61,847 nucleotides of DNA from Lactifluus volemus (GCA_022376515.1 WTXI01000219.1:1-61847); one strand, 5' to 3'; numbered from the stretch's first letter, positions 23,295 through 35,565 are shown. The notes: generated from the letters alone by a model not told the origin. Numbers and translations: made by a program.

Positions 23295-24810
23295 ACCACT
23301 GTCAGTTCAAGCCTGACAGTAACCCTTGACGACGACATGCTTGACATTGACCTTGCTGCCACCTGTTTTGGTCAAGATGATGCCGACGACACTGGCACGT
23401 CCCACCTCCATCGCCCTATATCACCGCCCTGGGCCCAGTCTTTGCATCCCCATGTTCCAGTTGAGGATGTGGAACCCGACAGCAGCATCTCGTGCGAGTA
23501 CATCGAGCCGTTCCCAAGTAGATACAAGGCAGGCACGGGCTGGAAACCTCCCAATGGGATCCTGACAAAATTTGATGCAATTCGACTTGAACAGAAAGGG
23601 AATCTCTATGCACCATTCAATGACATCAATGATTGGAAGCTTGGCATGTGGCTGGTGAAGAACGTGGGACAACGACAAACAGAAGTGTTTCTGAAGCTTC
23701 CATTTGTGAGTATTCGGCATGTTGGAGAAAATAGATGTCTTACATGTTAGCAGGTCCAAAAGGAAGTGAAGCCTTCATATAGTAACAACCGGTCCCTTCT
23801 CAAGAAGATGGACGCGCTGCCGACACAGGGATGTCCCTGGATATGCGACATCATCAACATCGAAAGCAACCAGCTAAACGACAATGGCACCCCCATGAAG
23901 TCCGAAAAGCAAGAGTTTTGGCGACGTGACCCTGTCGAATGCACGAAACATCTTCTCAGGGACCCCACACTGCGTGACTCACTTGCATTCGCCCCAGAAA
24001 GGATATACGTCGATGAGGCCGGCACACAGCGAAAATATTCGCAGATGTGGACTGCAAACTGGTGGTGGGATACACAGGTACGTCAGCAACACTGTCGGGT
24101 TGGGTATACTGACCAGGGATCAGGAAAACTTACCTGTTGGCGCAACCGTCGCACCAGTAATCCTATCATCCGACAAAACACAACTGTCACGATTTGGGGG
24201 CGATAAAAGCGCTTGGCCTGTGTATATGACGCTGGGGAACATCAACAAAGCCAAGCGCCGTCAGCCAAATGCACACGCAACAATATTAATCGGATACTTA
24301 CCTGTTCCAAATCTTGACACCATCTCCGAAGATGCACGTTCCAATAAAGGTCACAACCTCTTCCATTATTGCATGCGGCGGCTGTTGCGGCCCCTTGTTG
24401 AGGCAGGAAGGGAGGGAGTCGATGTTGTCTGCGCAGACGGTTTGATGTGCCACGTGTTTCCTATCCTGGCAGCCTATGTCGCCGATTTTCCTGAGCAGTG
24501 CCTAGTGGCATGTTGTAAAGAAAGTCGGTGTCCTAGATGTCGTGTTGAGCACAACTGACGAGGGGAGTTCGAGGAGTCGGCACTACGGAGTCAAGAACAA
24601 GCTCGGGTCATTCTCTCGCATAAAGAAAGTGGGCGACGTGTACCAAGATTCTATGAAGACGGAATGCGACCAGTATTTAACCCTTTCTGGAAGTATCTCC
24701 CACACACGGACATTTTCTCATGCTTCACGCCAGATGTTCTTCACCAACTTCACAAGGGGTCTTCAAGGATCACGTAGCAGAGTGGTGTACACAAATCGCA
24801 GGTGTGGAAG

Positions 24811-25328
24811 TGTTACGGCTCGACTGGGGCCGGGTCCCAACTAGGGTTCAAGAGTTCAGGTATCTCCTAAGTTCTAGGTTCAGGGTCACTCGAGGTGACG
24901 ACGCGCAGAACCTTGTGGTGTTGTAGCACAACCACCAAGCTTCGATGGCCCTACTAGGGCGTATAGGAGGGTAAGAGAAGAGAGGAGAGAAAGAAGGAAG
25001 AGGTTCTTGTCACTCAGGAGAGGGTGAAACGAGTCGATTGAGGTTAAAGCCGAAGCTGGGGTACAAGCTACCAGCTGAGGCCTACTTATACAATGTACGC
25101 TAATTGTTCTACCAAACTAGGGTGGACAATAAGCAAGGAGTCAAGACAATAGAACGCGAGGACAATAGAGACTCGGAACAATAACACTGGACTAACTGGG
25201 ACAGACAATAGCACACTCAGAACAATAGAACAGTCAGCACAATAGAGACAATGTGGACGGGACGTCATCAGGATGAGTAAGCGGGTTACGAGAAGCATAG
25301 GGTCCAACGCGTCCTGCATTCCGTAACA
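24811..25328 (-). mobile_element. Solo LTR-D2 in the Plavaka transposase
   Basis: TGTTACGG...CCGTAACA, 518 bp, flanked by GGAAG (24806-24810 and 25329-25333). Reverse complement of the copy at 52023-52540. A TATAAG motif reads on the minus strand. Splits the codons for VE|EIDARFR. Confidence 0.9.
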
Positions 25329-26355
25329 GGAAGAGATCGACGCACGATTCCGAGCCATGTCCGCGTTTACAGGGCTGAGGCACTTCGGAAAAGGGATATC
25401 CCTTGTAACACAGTGGATGGGAAAGGAACACAAAGAGATGCAACGTGTGTTCGTTGGTCTTCTCACAGGTGCCGTTCAACCAACCGTTCTGAGAACAGCC
25501 GTCGCCGTCATTGATATAATTTTTTACTCGTAACTTCACTCTCACACTTCTATGACCATCGATGCTCTCCAAAACGCCCTTAAGACTTTCCACGAAAACA
25601 AACATGTTTTTGTAGAGGCAGGTATTCGGGTTGACTTTAACATTCCAAAAATCCATTCCATGATGCATTACCATGACTCGATCGAGACCCATGGCTCACT
25701 GGACGGCTACAACACTGAATCTCCTGAACGGCTTCATATCGAATTTGCCAAAGACGCCTACCACGCGAGCAACAAACGGCAATATGTCTCCCAAATGACC
25801 ACCTGGCTGAGCTGTCAAGAGGCGATCACGCGATTCGATGCCTATGTCGAGTGGCTCGAGAGTGAGTCTGGAACAACACAAACTCCTATGGATGAAGGAG
25901 TAACTCCTGGTCTCGATGTAGAGAGAACTGGTACACACTTTACTGCTAAGCATCCTAGCTATCCCCACCTTGACGTCGAGACAATCATGCAAGATTTTCG
26001 GGCTTCCCAATTTCTTACCGCCCTCTGAACGTTTATTCGCCACTACTCCCCTTCGCCTCTTATACCTGTCCTTCCAAATGAATTTGACCGTTTCGACGCA
26101 TACAAGGTTTTTGCCATACGCTTGCCGGATTGTCCGGTGTCTGGCCGCTTCAGGGAGCTTTCCCGGATTTATGCTACCCGTCCTGTTCTTGGCGGAAATG
26201 GGTGTAGCAGTGCCGATGAGAAAGGAGAGACCAACATGGTGCTGGTGAGCAGGGAAGGCCAGGTCAACGAGGGGACAAGAGGCACAGCTCTTGATGGTGC
26301 GTCAGTAGTCTTCCGCATCTTATCCTCCTGGGCTCAACACTTCCTAGGTCTTCAA

Positions 26356-26709
26356 TGTTGGGAGCGCAGCCTCGCAAGGCGCAAGTCGAGTGACGCTTCG
26401 TGGTCACACGTCACATGATGCGTGACACCGACACCCAGAGACTTTCCGCGTTCTACACTAAGTCGCTTTTATTATCCCCTTATAGTTTAATCCATTCACA
26501 ATTTGACCTCAGTTGAATTCCCTATATAGTGTAGACACCGTGTTCACATCACCTCAGTCTTTTCCTTTACAGACTGAGGTTAGTCTCTCCTTCATTTACT
26601 TAGTTCTCAGTAACTTACCACTTACTCTAGCCTTAGTGTCTCACTCCAATAGGTTAGAACAATACAGTCTTTTCCTTTACAGACTGAGCCTTAGTGTCTC
26701 ACTCCAATA
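26356..26709 (+). repeat. Copia-A 5' LTR
   Basis: Starts TGTTGGGAGCGCAGCC and ends CTCACTCCAATA. Contains two CAGTCTTTTCCTTTACAGAC repeats (the core of a short hairpin with GACTGAGG). Confidence 0.9.
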
Positions 26710-26730
26710 GATTATGAGACCTGAGCTTTA
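26710..26730 (+). promoter_or_regulatory. Copia-A primer-binding site, Met-tRNA anticodon region
   Basis: GATTATGAGACCTGAGCTTT follows the LTR directly. Its complement contains GGTCTCATAATC, the CAT-anticodon loop and stem pattern of a Met tRNA. This fits half-tRNA priming known for copia-like elements. Confidence 0.6.
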
Positions 26731-27310
26731 AGAGCTCTCGAAGACACCGCGCGCGTACAAATTCCGAACAAGCTAAACCAGGCCCTCCTCACACAGAATG
26801 TCTACACCGCAAGGTACCAGCGCCTCCTCCGCAGGGGCCTCGACTTCTTCTCAGACTGCTCTGGGATGACCTCCTCACTTGCTCAACCTACCCCTTCTTG
26901 AAATGGACGGTAGCAATTACGCTTTCTGGAAGTGCCGTGTCGAGACTGTTTTCACATATCACGACCTCTGGTCTGTCACCAGCGGAGCCCTCACAAAACC
27001 AGATCCAGCAGCCGATCCGACGGGCTACGCGCACTGGAACACCAAAAACGAGAGCGCGCGAATGCATCTCGTAATGGCCATGACAGACGAGCCGCTCAAC
27101 TCGGTCCTCGACACGAAATCCACAAAGGATACCTGGAGTCGATTAGCAGAGCATTATGAGGGGAAAGGCGAGCAGAGGATAACCCACCTCATCGACGACA
27201 TCTTCCGCCGCCAGCTTCTCGATACGGAGCCTCTCGAGCCTCAAATTAATTCTTTAATACGATCCGCTCGCACCATCACCGCCCTCGGACTCGCGCTCGA
27301 TGACCGCATC

Positions 27311-27825
27311 TGTTACGGCTCGACTAGGGCCGGGTCCCAACAAGGGTTCTGATTGTTCTGGTCTCTCCTAAGACCTGGGCTCAGGGACACTCCAAGTGTC
27401 GATGCGCTGAGTCCTGTGGTGTTGTAGCACAACCACCAAGCTTCGATGACCCTACTAGGGCGTATAGGAGGGTAAGAGAAGAGAGGGGAGAGAAGAGGAG
27501 AAGTTCTGTCTTTCTGGAGAGTAAAACGAGTCGATTTGGGTTATCATTCAGGCACTAGGTAAGTATGGGCATTAGGCAAGTACACAGACGAGGCCTCCTC
27601 TCCCAATGTCCGTCCCACCTCCTCTCCCAGTGTTCAGTCCTTCGTGAGCCCCAAGCCGACCCCGAAACGGGCGGCTATGCCATCAAGGCTCAGTTCCACG
27701 TGCCCCTCCTCGCACGTGGCCGTCCCTATCTCCAGACCCGCCATGGGTCCTCCACCCCCAGTCCCCCAAAGTCAGTGGGTTATGGAAGGTAGCATAAGGT
27801 CCGACTTGTCCTGCATTCCGTAACA
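27311..27825 (-). mobile_element. Solo LTR-D3 in the Copia-A gag region
   Basis: TGTTACGG...CCGTAACA, 515 bp, flanked by GCATC (27306-27310 and 27826-27830). Same family as LTR-D1 and LTR-D2 but with a diverged middle. The +1 frame change across it (520 bp) matches the frames of the two Copia-A pieces. Confidence 0.9.
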
Positions 27826-29972
27826 GCATCATCGCGCATACGATCATCGGAGCCCTTCCACCTTCTCAATCCACCCTTAAAACCATCCTCTCGACACGCG
27901 ACAATATCAATATCGAAAACACGAAATCTCAGATCATACGAGATGAACAACGCTGCGTCCACGAATCGGGCATGGCCGCCACCGCTTTTTTCGCCAAATC
28001 GATCAAGGCCGCTAAAAAAGGAAAAGGGAAGGGTAAAGGGAACCAGGAAGACAAGTCGAAAAAGTGCTGCAACCATTGCAAAATTAAGGGGCACGATACG
28101 AGCGAATGTCGAAAGTTGAAGAAGGAGCAGGAGGCCAAGGCCACCGCAAACGCGAAACCGGCAAACGCGACACCTGCTGCAACGGCGAAAATCGCGAACG
28201 CAGATGAGACGACCACGGACGAAACCATTCGAACTGTCCACGTCTTCCGGGCACAGTCAAACGCTACCAATTTAAAGTTAAACCAGAATTCCTGGATAAT
28301 GGACTCTGGTGCATCACGCACCATGTGCTCCAACAGAAATTGGTTCCAGCAATTTTCTAGCCTTACCCGGAACATCCCCGTCGTCCTGGGCGACAACAGT
28401 GCCATCCAAGGCATCGGCCAGGGACGCGTACACATTCGGATGCACGCCGGAAACGAGTGGAGCGACGTAATCCTGCAGAACGTCCTCTACGTCCCCGAAT
28501 TGCACGGGAACCTGCTGTCCGTTTCCCACCTCACGAGCTGCGGCACCGACGTCCGATTTGCTGGGCAAGGCTGCCAAATATTCGACGCGACCGGAAGCGT
28601 TATCTGCAAAGGTCAGCAGCATCAAAACCTTTACCTCATGAACATCCAAACTGTCCCCCTCGCCACCGCTCGGATCGCGATCGTCGAAACATTCCCCACG
28701 GAAGGCGATGACTTGTCCCCCGCGCATGAATCCGCCTTAACGGCACAAGCTCCATCCATGAAAGCCGACCTTGCTACCTGGCACCAGCGCCTCGGCCACC
28801 TGAACACGGACACGATCCTACGCATGGCCCAAAAGGGCATCGTCAGTGGCATCGAGATAACATCGGGGAAATCACTTACAACCCCATGTGAGCCATGCCT
28901 CAAGGGGAAGCAGACCCGCGCCGAAATCCAAAAAATGACAGAGTCCCGAACCGAGAACGTCCTAGGCCGCATACACTCAGACTTATGTGGCAAGATTCCG
29001 ACCCGATCCCACAAAGGGTACTACTACTTTGTTACCTGGATCGACGACGTGTCCCGCAAAGTTTTCGTGGATGGCCTGCGCAAGAAATCGGACACACTTG
29101 AATGCTTCAAGGTGTTTGTCGAACGCGCCGAGGTACAGACCGGGAAACGGCTCCGTCTTCTCCGTTCGGATGGAGGGGGCGAATATAAAGGGGGGGACTT
29201 CAATAAATACCTAGAGGAGAGGGGCATTCAGCACGAAATCACGACACCGCACACGCCGGAACACAACGGCGTTGCCGAGCGGATGAACCGCACACTGCTC
29301 GACAAGGTGCGCGCGATGCTCACCAATGCGAATCTCCCCGATTCGTACTGGTACAACGTGCTTGAATACGCCGCGCTACTCCACAACGTGTCCCATACAC
29401 GGGCACTCGACAATCTCACGCCGGACGAAGTCTGGAGCGGAAACAAACCGGACATATCGATGTACCGGGTATTCGGCTCCCGAGCCTTCATGCACGTCCC
29501 GAAGAAAAAACGCGCAAAACTGGCCGCGCGATCACTGATCTGCACATTTATCGGCTTAGCAAAAAATTGGAAAGCTTACCAACTTGTGCACCGGAAATCA
29601 GGCCGTTTTTTCGAGTCGCGCGACGTCGTATTCGATGAAGGGGGGCCCGTTAAACGCTTCGAGCGAATAATCCTTGAACCCGACGAAACGCCCGACGCCG
29701 AGATCGCAACGCCATCGGAAACACCACAAATTCCGAAGGCATCTCCAAGTCCCTCAGAATCTGATAGTAACTCTGAAAACGAATCAGAAAGTGAATCAGA
29801 AATCGAGGAACTACTTGATGAAACACCTACAGCACCTCCACCTCCTCCCAATCTTCCGATCGCGCTCTCCCGTCCTAAATGCAATGTCCGCGCACCCATC
29901 CGTGACGACGACGCACGCTATTCCGCGACGTCATACGGAGCACGCAAGCGAAACACCGAACGCGCTGCCATC

Positions 29973-30370
29973 TGTCGAGATCGCGATTGCGATGCGATGA
30001 CAATTAGTAAATTACCATAGATTCATTCATTTAGACTTTCAGTACCTAGGCTAGCTAGAGCACTAGTTTAGCATATTTGTGTCCGCAGATGGACTCTCCC
30101 GTCTTTATCTCCTTTAGTATATATGCTTGTCTGGCCTTTAGGGCCTTATATACCTTCTTTAGTACCCAGTAGGCCCCTCAGTTCTCGTGCTGACAGCGCG
30201 CGAGTGATACTGAGGTGAGGCAACTGTTATTACATAGTCACACACATACTCACCTAAAGTAGCTACTGTTGTCCCTTAGGTGAATACACAGTTCTCGTGC
30301 TGACAGCGCGTGAGTGATACTGAGCTACTGTTGTCCCTTAGACACCCTCACACTTGCTACATTTGCTATA
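29973..30370 (+). repeat. Copia-B 5' LTR
   Basis: Starts TGTCGAGATCGCG, ends CATTTGCTATA. Internal short repeats: GTGCTGACAGCGCG and AGCTACTGTTGTCCCTTAG each occur twice. Confidence 0.9.
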
Positions 30371-30386
30371 GGTTATGGGCCCTGGC
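30371..30386 (+). promoter_or_regulatory. Copia-B primer-binding site, initiator Met-tRNA-like
   Basis: GGTTATGGGCCCTGG follows the LTR. The complement carries a CAT anticodon loop within an initiator-type stem (GGGCxCATAACC, one mismatch to the usual sequence). The polyprotein ATG at 30375 lies inside it. Confidence 0.6.
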
Positions 30387-33300
30387 CATACCACTGCTGC
30401 CATGTCGACTACTCCTACCCCTGCAATTGAACAGCTCCCCGCTAACATCCCTCGACTCGAGCCCGATGGCACTAACTGGGCCATCTTCTCCATGCGCTTC
30501 AAGGAGGCCATGCAGGCTACACGAAGATGGGGATACTTCAGTGGAACCATCCCGCGGCCCACCCCTGCAGACCCAGACATGCCAGACAAGGCTGAAAAGC
30601 AGGCAATGGAGACATGGGATCACGAGGATCTCATCGCCCGGTACCTCCTGTCGCAGTGCCTTCCCGACACAACCGCGATCCGCTTGAGCGCTTACGACAC
30701 AGCTGAGGCACGCTGGAAACGGGTCAACGAGGAGTACACAGCCAAAAGTGTGTACGCACAAAACGACCTCGAATTGGCCTTCCTGGACATGAAATGCCCT
30801 AAGGGGGGTGATGTCCGGGCCTTCCTCACCAGCCTACGATTGAAACGGGAAGAGCTAGCGGCTGCAGGAGTCAAGATAACAGATCGAGACTACCAACGCA
30901 CTGTGCTTCGGGGGATCCCGGAGGAGCTTGCTAAATTTGCCTCGGGACTGCTGTCGGCTGCACGCCTCATCGATGCGACCAAAACCATTGACACGGACAC
31001 CCTGATCGACCACATTTGCGAGGAGTCCGAGCAGCTGAAAAATCGGAGCGGCCACCAGGGACAATCCTCGGGTGGAGCCAAGAAGGGGAACCAGCCTGAT
31101 GAAGCTCTGGCTGCAACTAGTGGAGAGGGGGCCAAGAAAAAGTGTCGAAAGGGCAATTGCCATAATTGCGGCAAGCCCGGCCACTGGGCACGCGAGTGCC
31201 GTGCACCCAAGAAGGATGGGAGCGGCACCGAGCAGCGGGGCAACCAGGCGGGACAGGCATCTTCGTGGACCGAAACGAAGCCGGAAACGAAGCCAGAAAC
31301 GATACCGGTGGGGTCTGCGAATGCGGCATACGAAGGGGATGGTTTCTGGGCAGTCGAAGAGGTGATTCACGCGCACAGCGATCGCGCGGTTTCGGACCTA
31401 TCGGACTCGGCCCAACACATCACCTATGATGAAATTCACGCTGTAATCACGCCGATCGAAGGGGAGGATCTGACGCGCATCGAGTTATATGATTCGGGCG
31501 CGACACGACACATCTCACCGTACAAAAGCGATTTCTTGACTTACTCACCTCTCCCGACACCTGTCCTCCTCAACGCAGCCAACAAACAACGTTTCCCTGC
31601 CCTCGGAACTGGGACAATGGTCATCCAAGTGCCAAATGGAGGGGAGATGGCCACACTTACCCTCGACAATGTCCTGTATGCCCCCTCAGTCAGCTATACT
31701 CTCATCTCGCTTGGGGCTCTCGATCGAAAAGGATATCGGGCCACAATTGGCGGTGGCCATCTCGATCTAATCACGCCCGGAGGTACACGCATTGGCAGAG
31801 TCCCGCAGTCGTCGCGTGGACTGTACTGCGTCCTCCACTCGCCCGATTCGGCACACGCAGTCGAAGTTGTCGGCCTAATGGAATTACATCGCCGATTGGG
31901 GCATATCGCACCCGCCAGCGCCCGCCGATTGGTCGAAAGTGGCGCAGCCACAGGGGTGACACTTGCCCCGAATTCGCGCGAAGTCGATTGCGACGCGTGC
32001 CTGTTCGCGCGTGCCACACGCCAGCCTATTCCCCAACTCCGCATCAGCCCGCCAGCCCAGAATTTCGGAGATGAAATACATACAGATGTGTGGGGCCCCG
32101 CGCCCATCCAATCCCGAGGTGGCAAGCAATACTTTGTCACTTTCACAGACGATGCCACTCGCTTCACAATCACACACCTGTTGGCAAAGAAATCAGAAGC
32201 ATTAGAAGCCTACAAAACCTTTGAGAAGTGGGTCATTGCCCAGGGTCATTGCACAGGCATCAAAGTGTTGCGATCCGATCGGGGGGGCGAATTCATGAGC
32301 AAGGCCTTTGACAGGCACCTTGCTGCAGCCGGGACCTCGCGCAGACTGACCCCACACGACACGCCGCAGCTAAACGGGATCGCCGAGCGGCTGAACCGCA
32401 CCCTGCTCGAGCGAATCCGGGCCTTCACGCACTCAACTGGCCTGCCCAAGTCGCTCTGGGGCGAGGCGCTGCGGCACGCGACATGGCTGAAGAACCGCAC
32501 GGCCACCCGCTCACTTGACGGCAAAACGCCATACGAGGCGCTGCTCGGCACGCCGCCCAATCTCGCGGGCGTGCGGGCGTTCGGGTGCCCTGTCTGGGTG
32601 CACGATCCGACCGGCTCGAAGCTGGATGTCCGCGCACACGAATGCCGTTGGCTTGGCTTCGATGTAGAGTCTAAGGCCCACAGAATCTATTGGCCTAGCA
32701 GCGGCAAAGTATCTGTGGAGCGAAATATATACTTCGGGACGTCAGCCCAGCTCGAGGGGGAGGGAATACACTTACCAGACGCACGCGAGCAGCCTGCCGC
32801 CCCTCCTGACGATCCTACAACCCCCTCAACACCTCCTCGTGCCCCCACGCCTCCAGCACCCGACGCGCCGCCGGAATCGTTGCCAATCGAGTCCGAACCT
32901 GATCCGGTCGATGAGGAGGCATCTAGTGCGCCTCCTGGCCGCCCCGCGCGCGATCGGAAGCCGTCCCGCCGCATGCGCGACCTGTTGTCCGGTGAGGGTG
33001 TGACATCCGTCACTGAAGCAGGGGGAGTCGACCCCACCCTCGAAAACGCCGAAGACGCGGCCGGAATCGAGCTCGTTTTTGCTGCTGAGACGTCGGAAGC
33101 TGAAGCCCTTGAGCCCAGAACCCTTGCTGAGGCCAAAAGGAGGCCTGATTGGCACCTGTGGGAGAAGGCAATTCAGGAAGAACTGACCACACTAAAAAAT
33201 GCTGGTACCTGGAGATTGGAAGAAGCACCCCCTGGAGCCAACATCATAGGCTCAAAATGGGTCTTCAAAGCGAAGAAGGACGCTGCGGGGAACATCGCCC

Positions 33301-34679
33301 GCTACAAGGCACGGCTGGTGGCACAAGGTTTCAGTCAGATTGGAGGAGTGGACTATGATGATACATACGCACCTGTGGCCAAATTGGCATCCTCTAGGGC
33401 CATCATAGCCATGGCAAATCGACTTGGGATGGAGCTCCATCAAGTGGACATCAAGGGAGCGTACCTAAACGGAGTGCTGAACAACGACGAAGTCTTGTTC
33501 ATGCAACATCCCCCAGGTTACAAGTCACCTGACGCCGGGACGCGCGTTCTGCGCCTAGTCAAGACCCTCTACGGCCTCAAACAGTCTGGCCGTCGTTGGT
33601 ACCAGAAACTCACCTCAATCTTCACGTCTCTTGGTCTGATTCAGTGTTCTGTGGATCAAGCTGTATTTTATAAGTCAAACCCCCATGCAAATGAACTGAC
33701 AGTGGTGGCAGTTCATGTAGATGACTGCACCATTGCTGCCACCTCCCCGCGCCTTGTCAACGCCCTCAAGGATGGTCTGCGAAAGCATGTCGAGGTTACC
33801 GACCTAGGAGAGCTCCATTGGATGCTCGGCATCGAGGTCAAGCGCGACCGTGAAGCCCGCACGATCCACCTCTCCCAGCGGGCCTACATTGACTCCATCC
33901 TCCGTCGTTTCAATTTCGACGGCCTCAAGCCCCTTTCCACTCCGATGGACACTCAAGTCCACCTCCGTTCAGAGCAAGCACCCACGACGCCGGCCAAGTT
34001 CGCGATGATGCGCGATGTGCCATACCGTGAGGCCGTGGGCGCCCTTAATTGGGCAGCCTTGGCCACCCGCCCCGATATTGCCTTCGCAGTGGCAACGGTG
34101 GCTCGTTTCGCCTCAAACCCCGGGCCTGCACATTGGGAAGCTGTAAAGAGGATCTACAGGTATTTATCTGGCACCCGAGACCTCTGGCTAACCTATGGAG
34201 AAGCCAAGCGCACCCTCGAGGGATTTGCGGACGCCGATGGCAGCATGGCCGAGGATCACCGCGCGATCTCGGGCTATGCCTTCCTTATCGATGGCGGCGC
34301 CGTTTCCTGGTCATCGAAACGACAGGAGATCGTCTCCTTATCGACCACCGAGAGCGAGTACGTCGCGGTAACGCACGGCGGCAAGGAGGCAGTTTGGCTT
34401 CGCAGCCTCCTGTCCCATGTCTTTGGCCCCTTCAAGGACCCCACCACACTCTTCTCCGATAACCAATCAGCGATTGCCCTCACGCGCGACCACCAATACC
34501 ATGCCCGCACCAAGCACATCGATGTGCGCTACCATTGGATCCGGTGGGTAGTCGAACAAGGCACCATCAAACTCGTCTATTGCCCAACCGATGACATGGT
34601 TGCCGACGCGCTGACAAAAGCGCTCCCGTCACCCAAGGTCAAGCATTTCGCTGCAGGCCTAGGGCTGCGCGCGAAATGA
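30375..34679 (+). CDS. Copia-B Gag-Pol polyprotein, intact 1434-residue frame
   Basis: One uninterrupted frame. Order: Gag (LEPDGTNWAIFSMRFKEAMQ), zinc knuckle CHNCGKPGHWAREC (about residue 258), protease YDSGATRHI (about 375), GAG-pre-integrase HRRLGHIAPA, integrase core (HTDVWGP; RSDRGGEF; NGIAERLNRTL), reverse transcriptase (GSKWVFKAKKDAAGN; catalytic box HVDD in VAVHVDDCTIAA instead of the usual YVDD), RNase H (STTESEYVAV; DNQSAIAL; ADALTKALP). The length is typical of Copia. Gag and Pol in one frame also fits. The intact frame and LTRs alike at all but two sites mean it was active recently, but the Gypsy insertion in its 3' LTR now splits it. Confidence 0.95.
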   Translation: MGPGHTTAAMSTTPTPAIEQLPANIPRLEPDGTNWAIFSMRFKEAMQATRRWGYFSGTIPRPTPADPDMPDKAEKQAMETWDHEDLIARYLLSQCLPDTTAIRLSAYDTAEARWKRVNEEYTAKSVYAQNDLELAFLDMKCPKGGDVRAFLTSLRLKREELAAAGVKITDRDYQRTVLRGIPEELAKFASGLLSAARLIDATKTIDTDTLIDHICEESEQLKNRSGHQGQSSGGAKKGNQPDEALAATSGEGAKKKCRKGNCHNCGKPGHWARECRAPKKDGSGTEQRGNQAGQASSWTETKPETKPETIPVGSANAAYEGDGFWAVEEVIHAHSDRAVSDLSDSAQHITYDEIHAVITPIEGEDLTRIELYDSGATRHISPYKSDFLTYSPLPTPVLLNAANKQRFPALGTGTMVIQVPNGGEMATLTLDNVLYAPSVSYTLISLGALDRKGYRATIGGGHLDLITPGGTRIGRVPQSSRGLYCVLHSPDSAHAVEVVGLMELHRRLGHIAPASARRLVESGAATGVTLAPNSREVDCDACLFARATRQPIPQLRISPPAQNFGDEIHTDVWGPAPIQSRGGKQYFVTFTDDATRFTITHLLAKKSEALEAYKTFEKWVIAQGHCTGIKVLRSDRGGEFMSKAFDRHLAAAGTSRRLTPHDTPQLNGIAERLNRTLLERIRAFTHSTGLPKSLWGEALRHATWLKNRTATRSLDGKTPYEALLGTPPNLAGVRAFGCPVWVHDPTGSKLDVRAHECRWLGFDVESKAHRIYWPSSGKVSVERNIYFGTSAQLEGEGIHLPDAREQPAAPPDDPTTPSTPPRAPTPPAPDAPPESLPIESEPDPVDEEASSAPPGRPARDRKPSRRMRDLLSGEGVTSVTEAGGVDPTLENAEDAAGIELVFAAETSEAEALEPRTLAEAKRRPDWHLWEKAIQEELTTLKNAGTWRLEEAPPGANIIGSKWVFKAKKDAAGNIARYKARLVAQGFSQIGGVDYDDTYAPVAKLASSRAIIAMANRLGMELHQVDIKGAYLNGVLNNDEVLFMQHPPGYKSPDAGTRVLRLVKTLYGLKQSGRRWYQKLTSIFTSLGLIQCSVDQAVFYKSNPHANELTVVAVHVDDCTIAATSPRLVNALKDGLRKHVEVTDLGELHWMLGIEVKRDREARTIHLSQRAYIDSILRRFNFDGLKPLSTPMDTQVHLRSEQAPTTPAKFAMMRDVPYREAVGALNWAALATRPDIAFAVATVARFASNPGPAHWEAVKRIYRYLSGTRDLWLTYGEAKRTLEGFADADGSMAEDHRAISGYAFLIDGGAVSWSSKRQEIVSLSTTESEYVAVTHGGKEAVWLRSLLSHVFGPFKDPTTLFSDNQSAIALTRDHQYHARTKHIDVRYHWIRWVVEQGTIKLVYCPTDDMVADALTKALPSPKVKHFAAGLGLRAK

Positions 34680-34686
34680 GGGGGAG
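34679..34686 (+). promoter_or_regulatory. Copia-B polypurine tract
   Basis: AGGGGGAG directly before the 3' LTR, overlapping the polyprotein stop codon. Expected plus-strand primer. Confidence 0.8.
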
Positions 34687-34914
34687 TGTCGAGATCGCGA
34701 TTGCGATGCGATGACAATTAGTAAATTACCATAGATTCATTCATTTAGACTTTCAGTACCTAGGCTAGCTAGAGCACTAGTTTAGCATATTTGTGTCCGC
34801 AGATGGACTCTCCCGTCTTTATCTCCTTTAGTATATATGCTTGTCTGGCCTTTAGGGCCTTATATACCTTCTTTAGTACCCAGTAGGCCCCTCAGTTCTC
34901 GTGCTGACAGCGCG
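34687..34914 (+). repeat. Copia-B 3' LTR, first part
   Basis: Matches 29973-30200 of the 5' LTR and breaks at GACAGCGCG where the Gypsy element begins. Confidence 0.9.
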
Positions 34915-35519
34915 TGTTATGGACGGACACGTGTTTGCTGACTCGTACTATACATTTTCGGACTGATGACTCATTTCTGCTGACTCCCTTGCTTATGTGA
35001 ATGGACTACCGATCGCTTTGTTTCAGATCGCTTACTTATTTTCTCACGAACAGCCTTACACAGCACCGTACAGCCTCAAGCAACAGCCACATGCACAGGA
35101 TGACTCGCTGATTCCTGAAACATGTTTCAAACCCTGAAAGCTGTACGAAGGTCACAGCCCCTACGGCTGTGTACATAGCCTCGTCTTCTCTATATAAAAC
35201 CCTGTACTTTCTGCCCTAGAGACCTTAAGTCTCAGTTTTGTTTCGCAATCCAAGTCCTTCTATCTATTAGAACCTTGTCTTGCCTAGAAGCATCAGACCT
35301 GAGAGAACCCTCTTAACATCACGCTCTTCGACTTCTTGACACTTTGGTCTTATCTCTAAGCCCAAAGCCCTTGACCTCTGAAACGCTCTTGACTTAGTCG
35401 TTTACTAAGTCTCGTCTTTACCGAACCCTTGATCTTGACTTGCACGTCTTGCAAGTCTCGCTCTTGACTCTACGAACGATCGTACACTTCGTACAAAGGT
35501 CCCACTTGGAACCTTAACA
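34915..35519 (+). repeat. Gypsy 5' LTR
   Basis: 605 bp. A TATATAAAAC promoter motif lies near 35193, followed by short CTTGACTT / CTCTTGAC repeats. The primer-binding site after it (CAAACTGAGACTTC) does not match a tRNA that I recognise. Confidence 0.9.
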
Positions 35520-35565
35520 CAAACTGAGACTTCTATTCTCACATTTGTGAACGAACGAACGAACC

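Noticed and set aside
33252..33443. Minus-strand open frames inside the retrotransposon polyproteins
   Set aside because: Shadows of strongly coding plus-strand frames with recognisable catalytic motifs.
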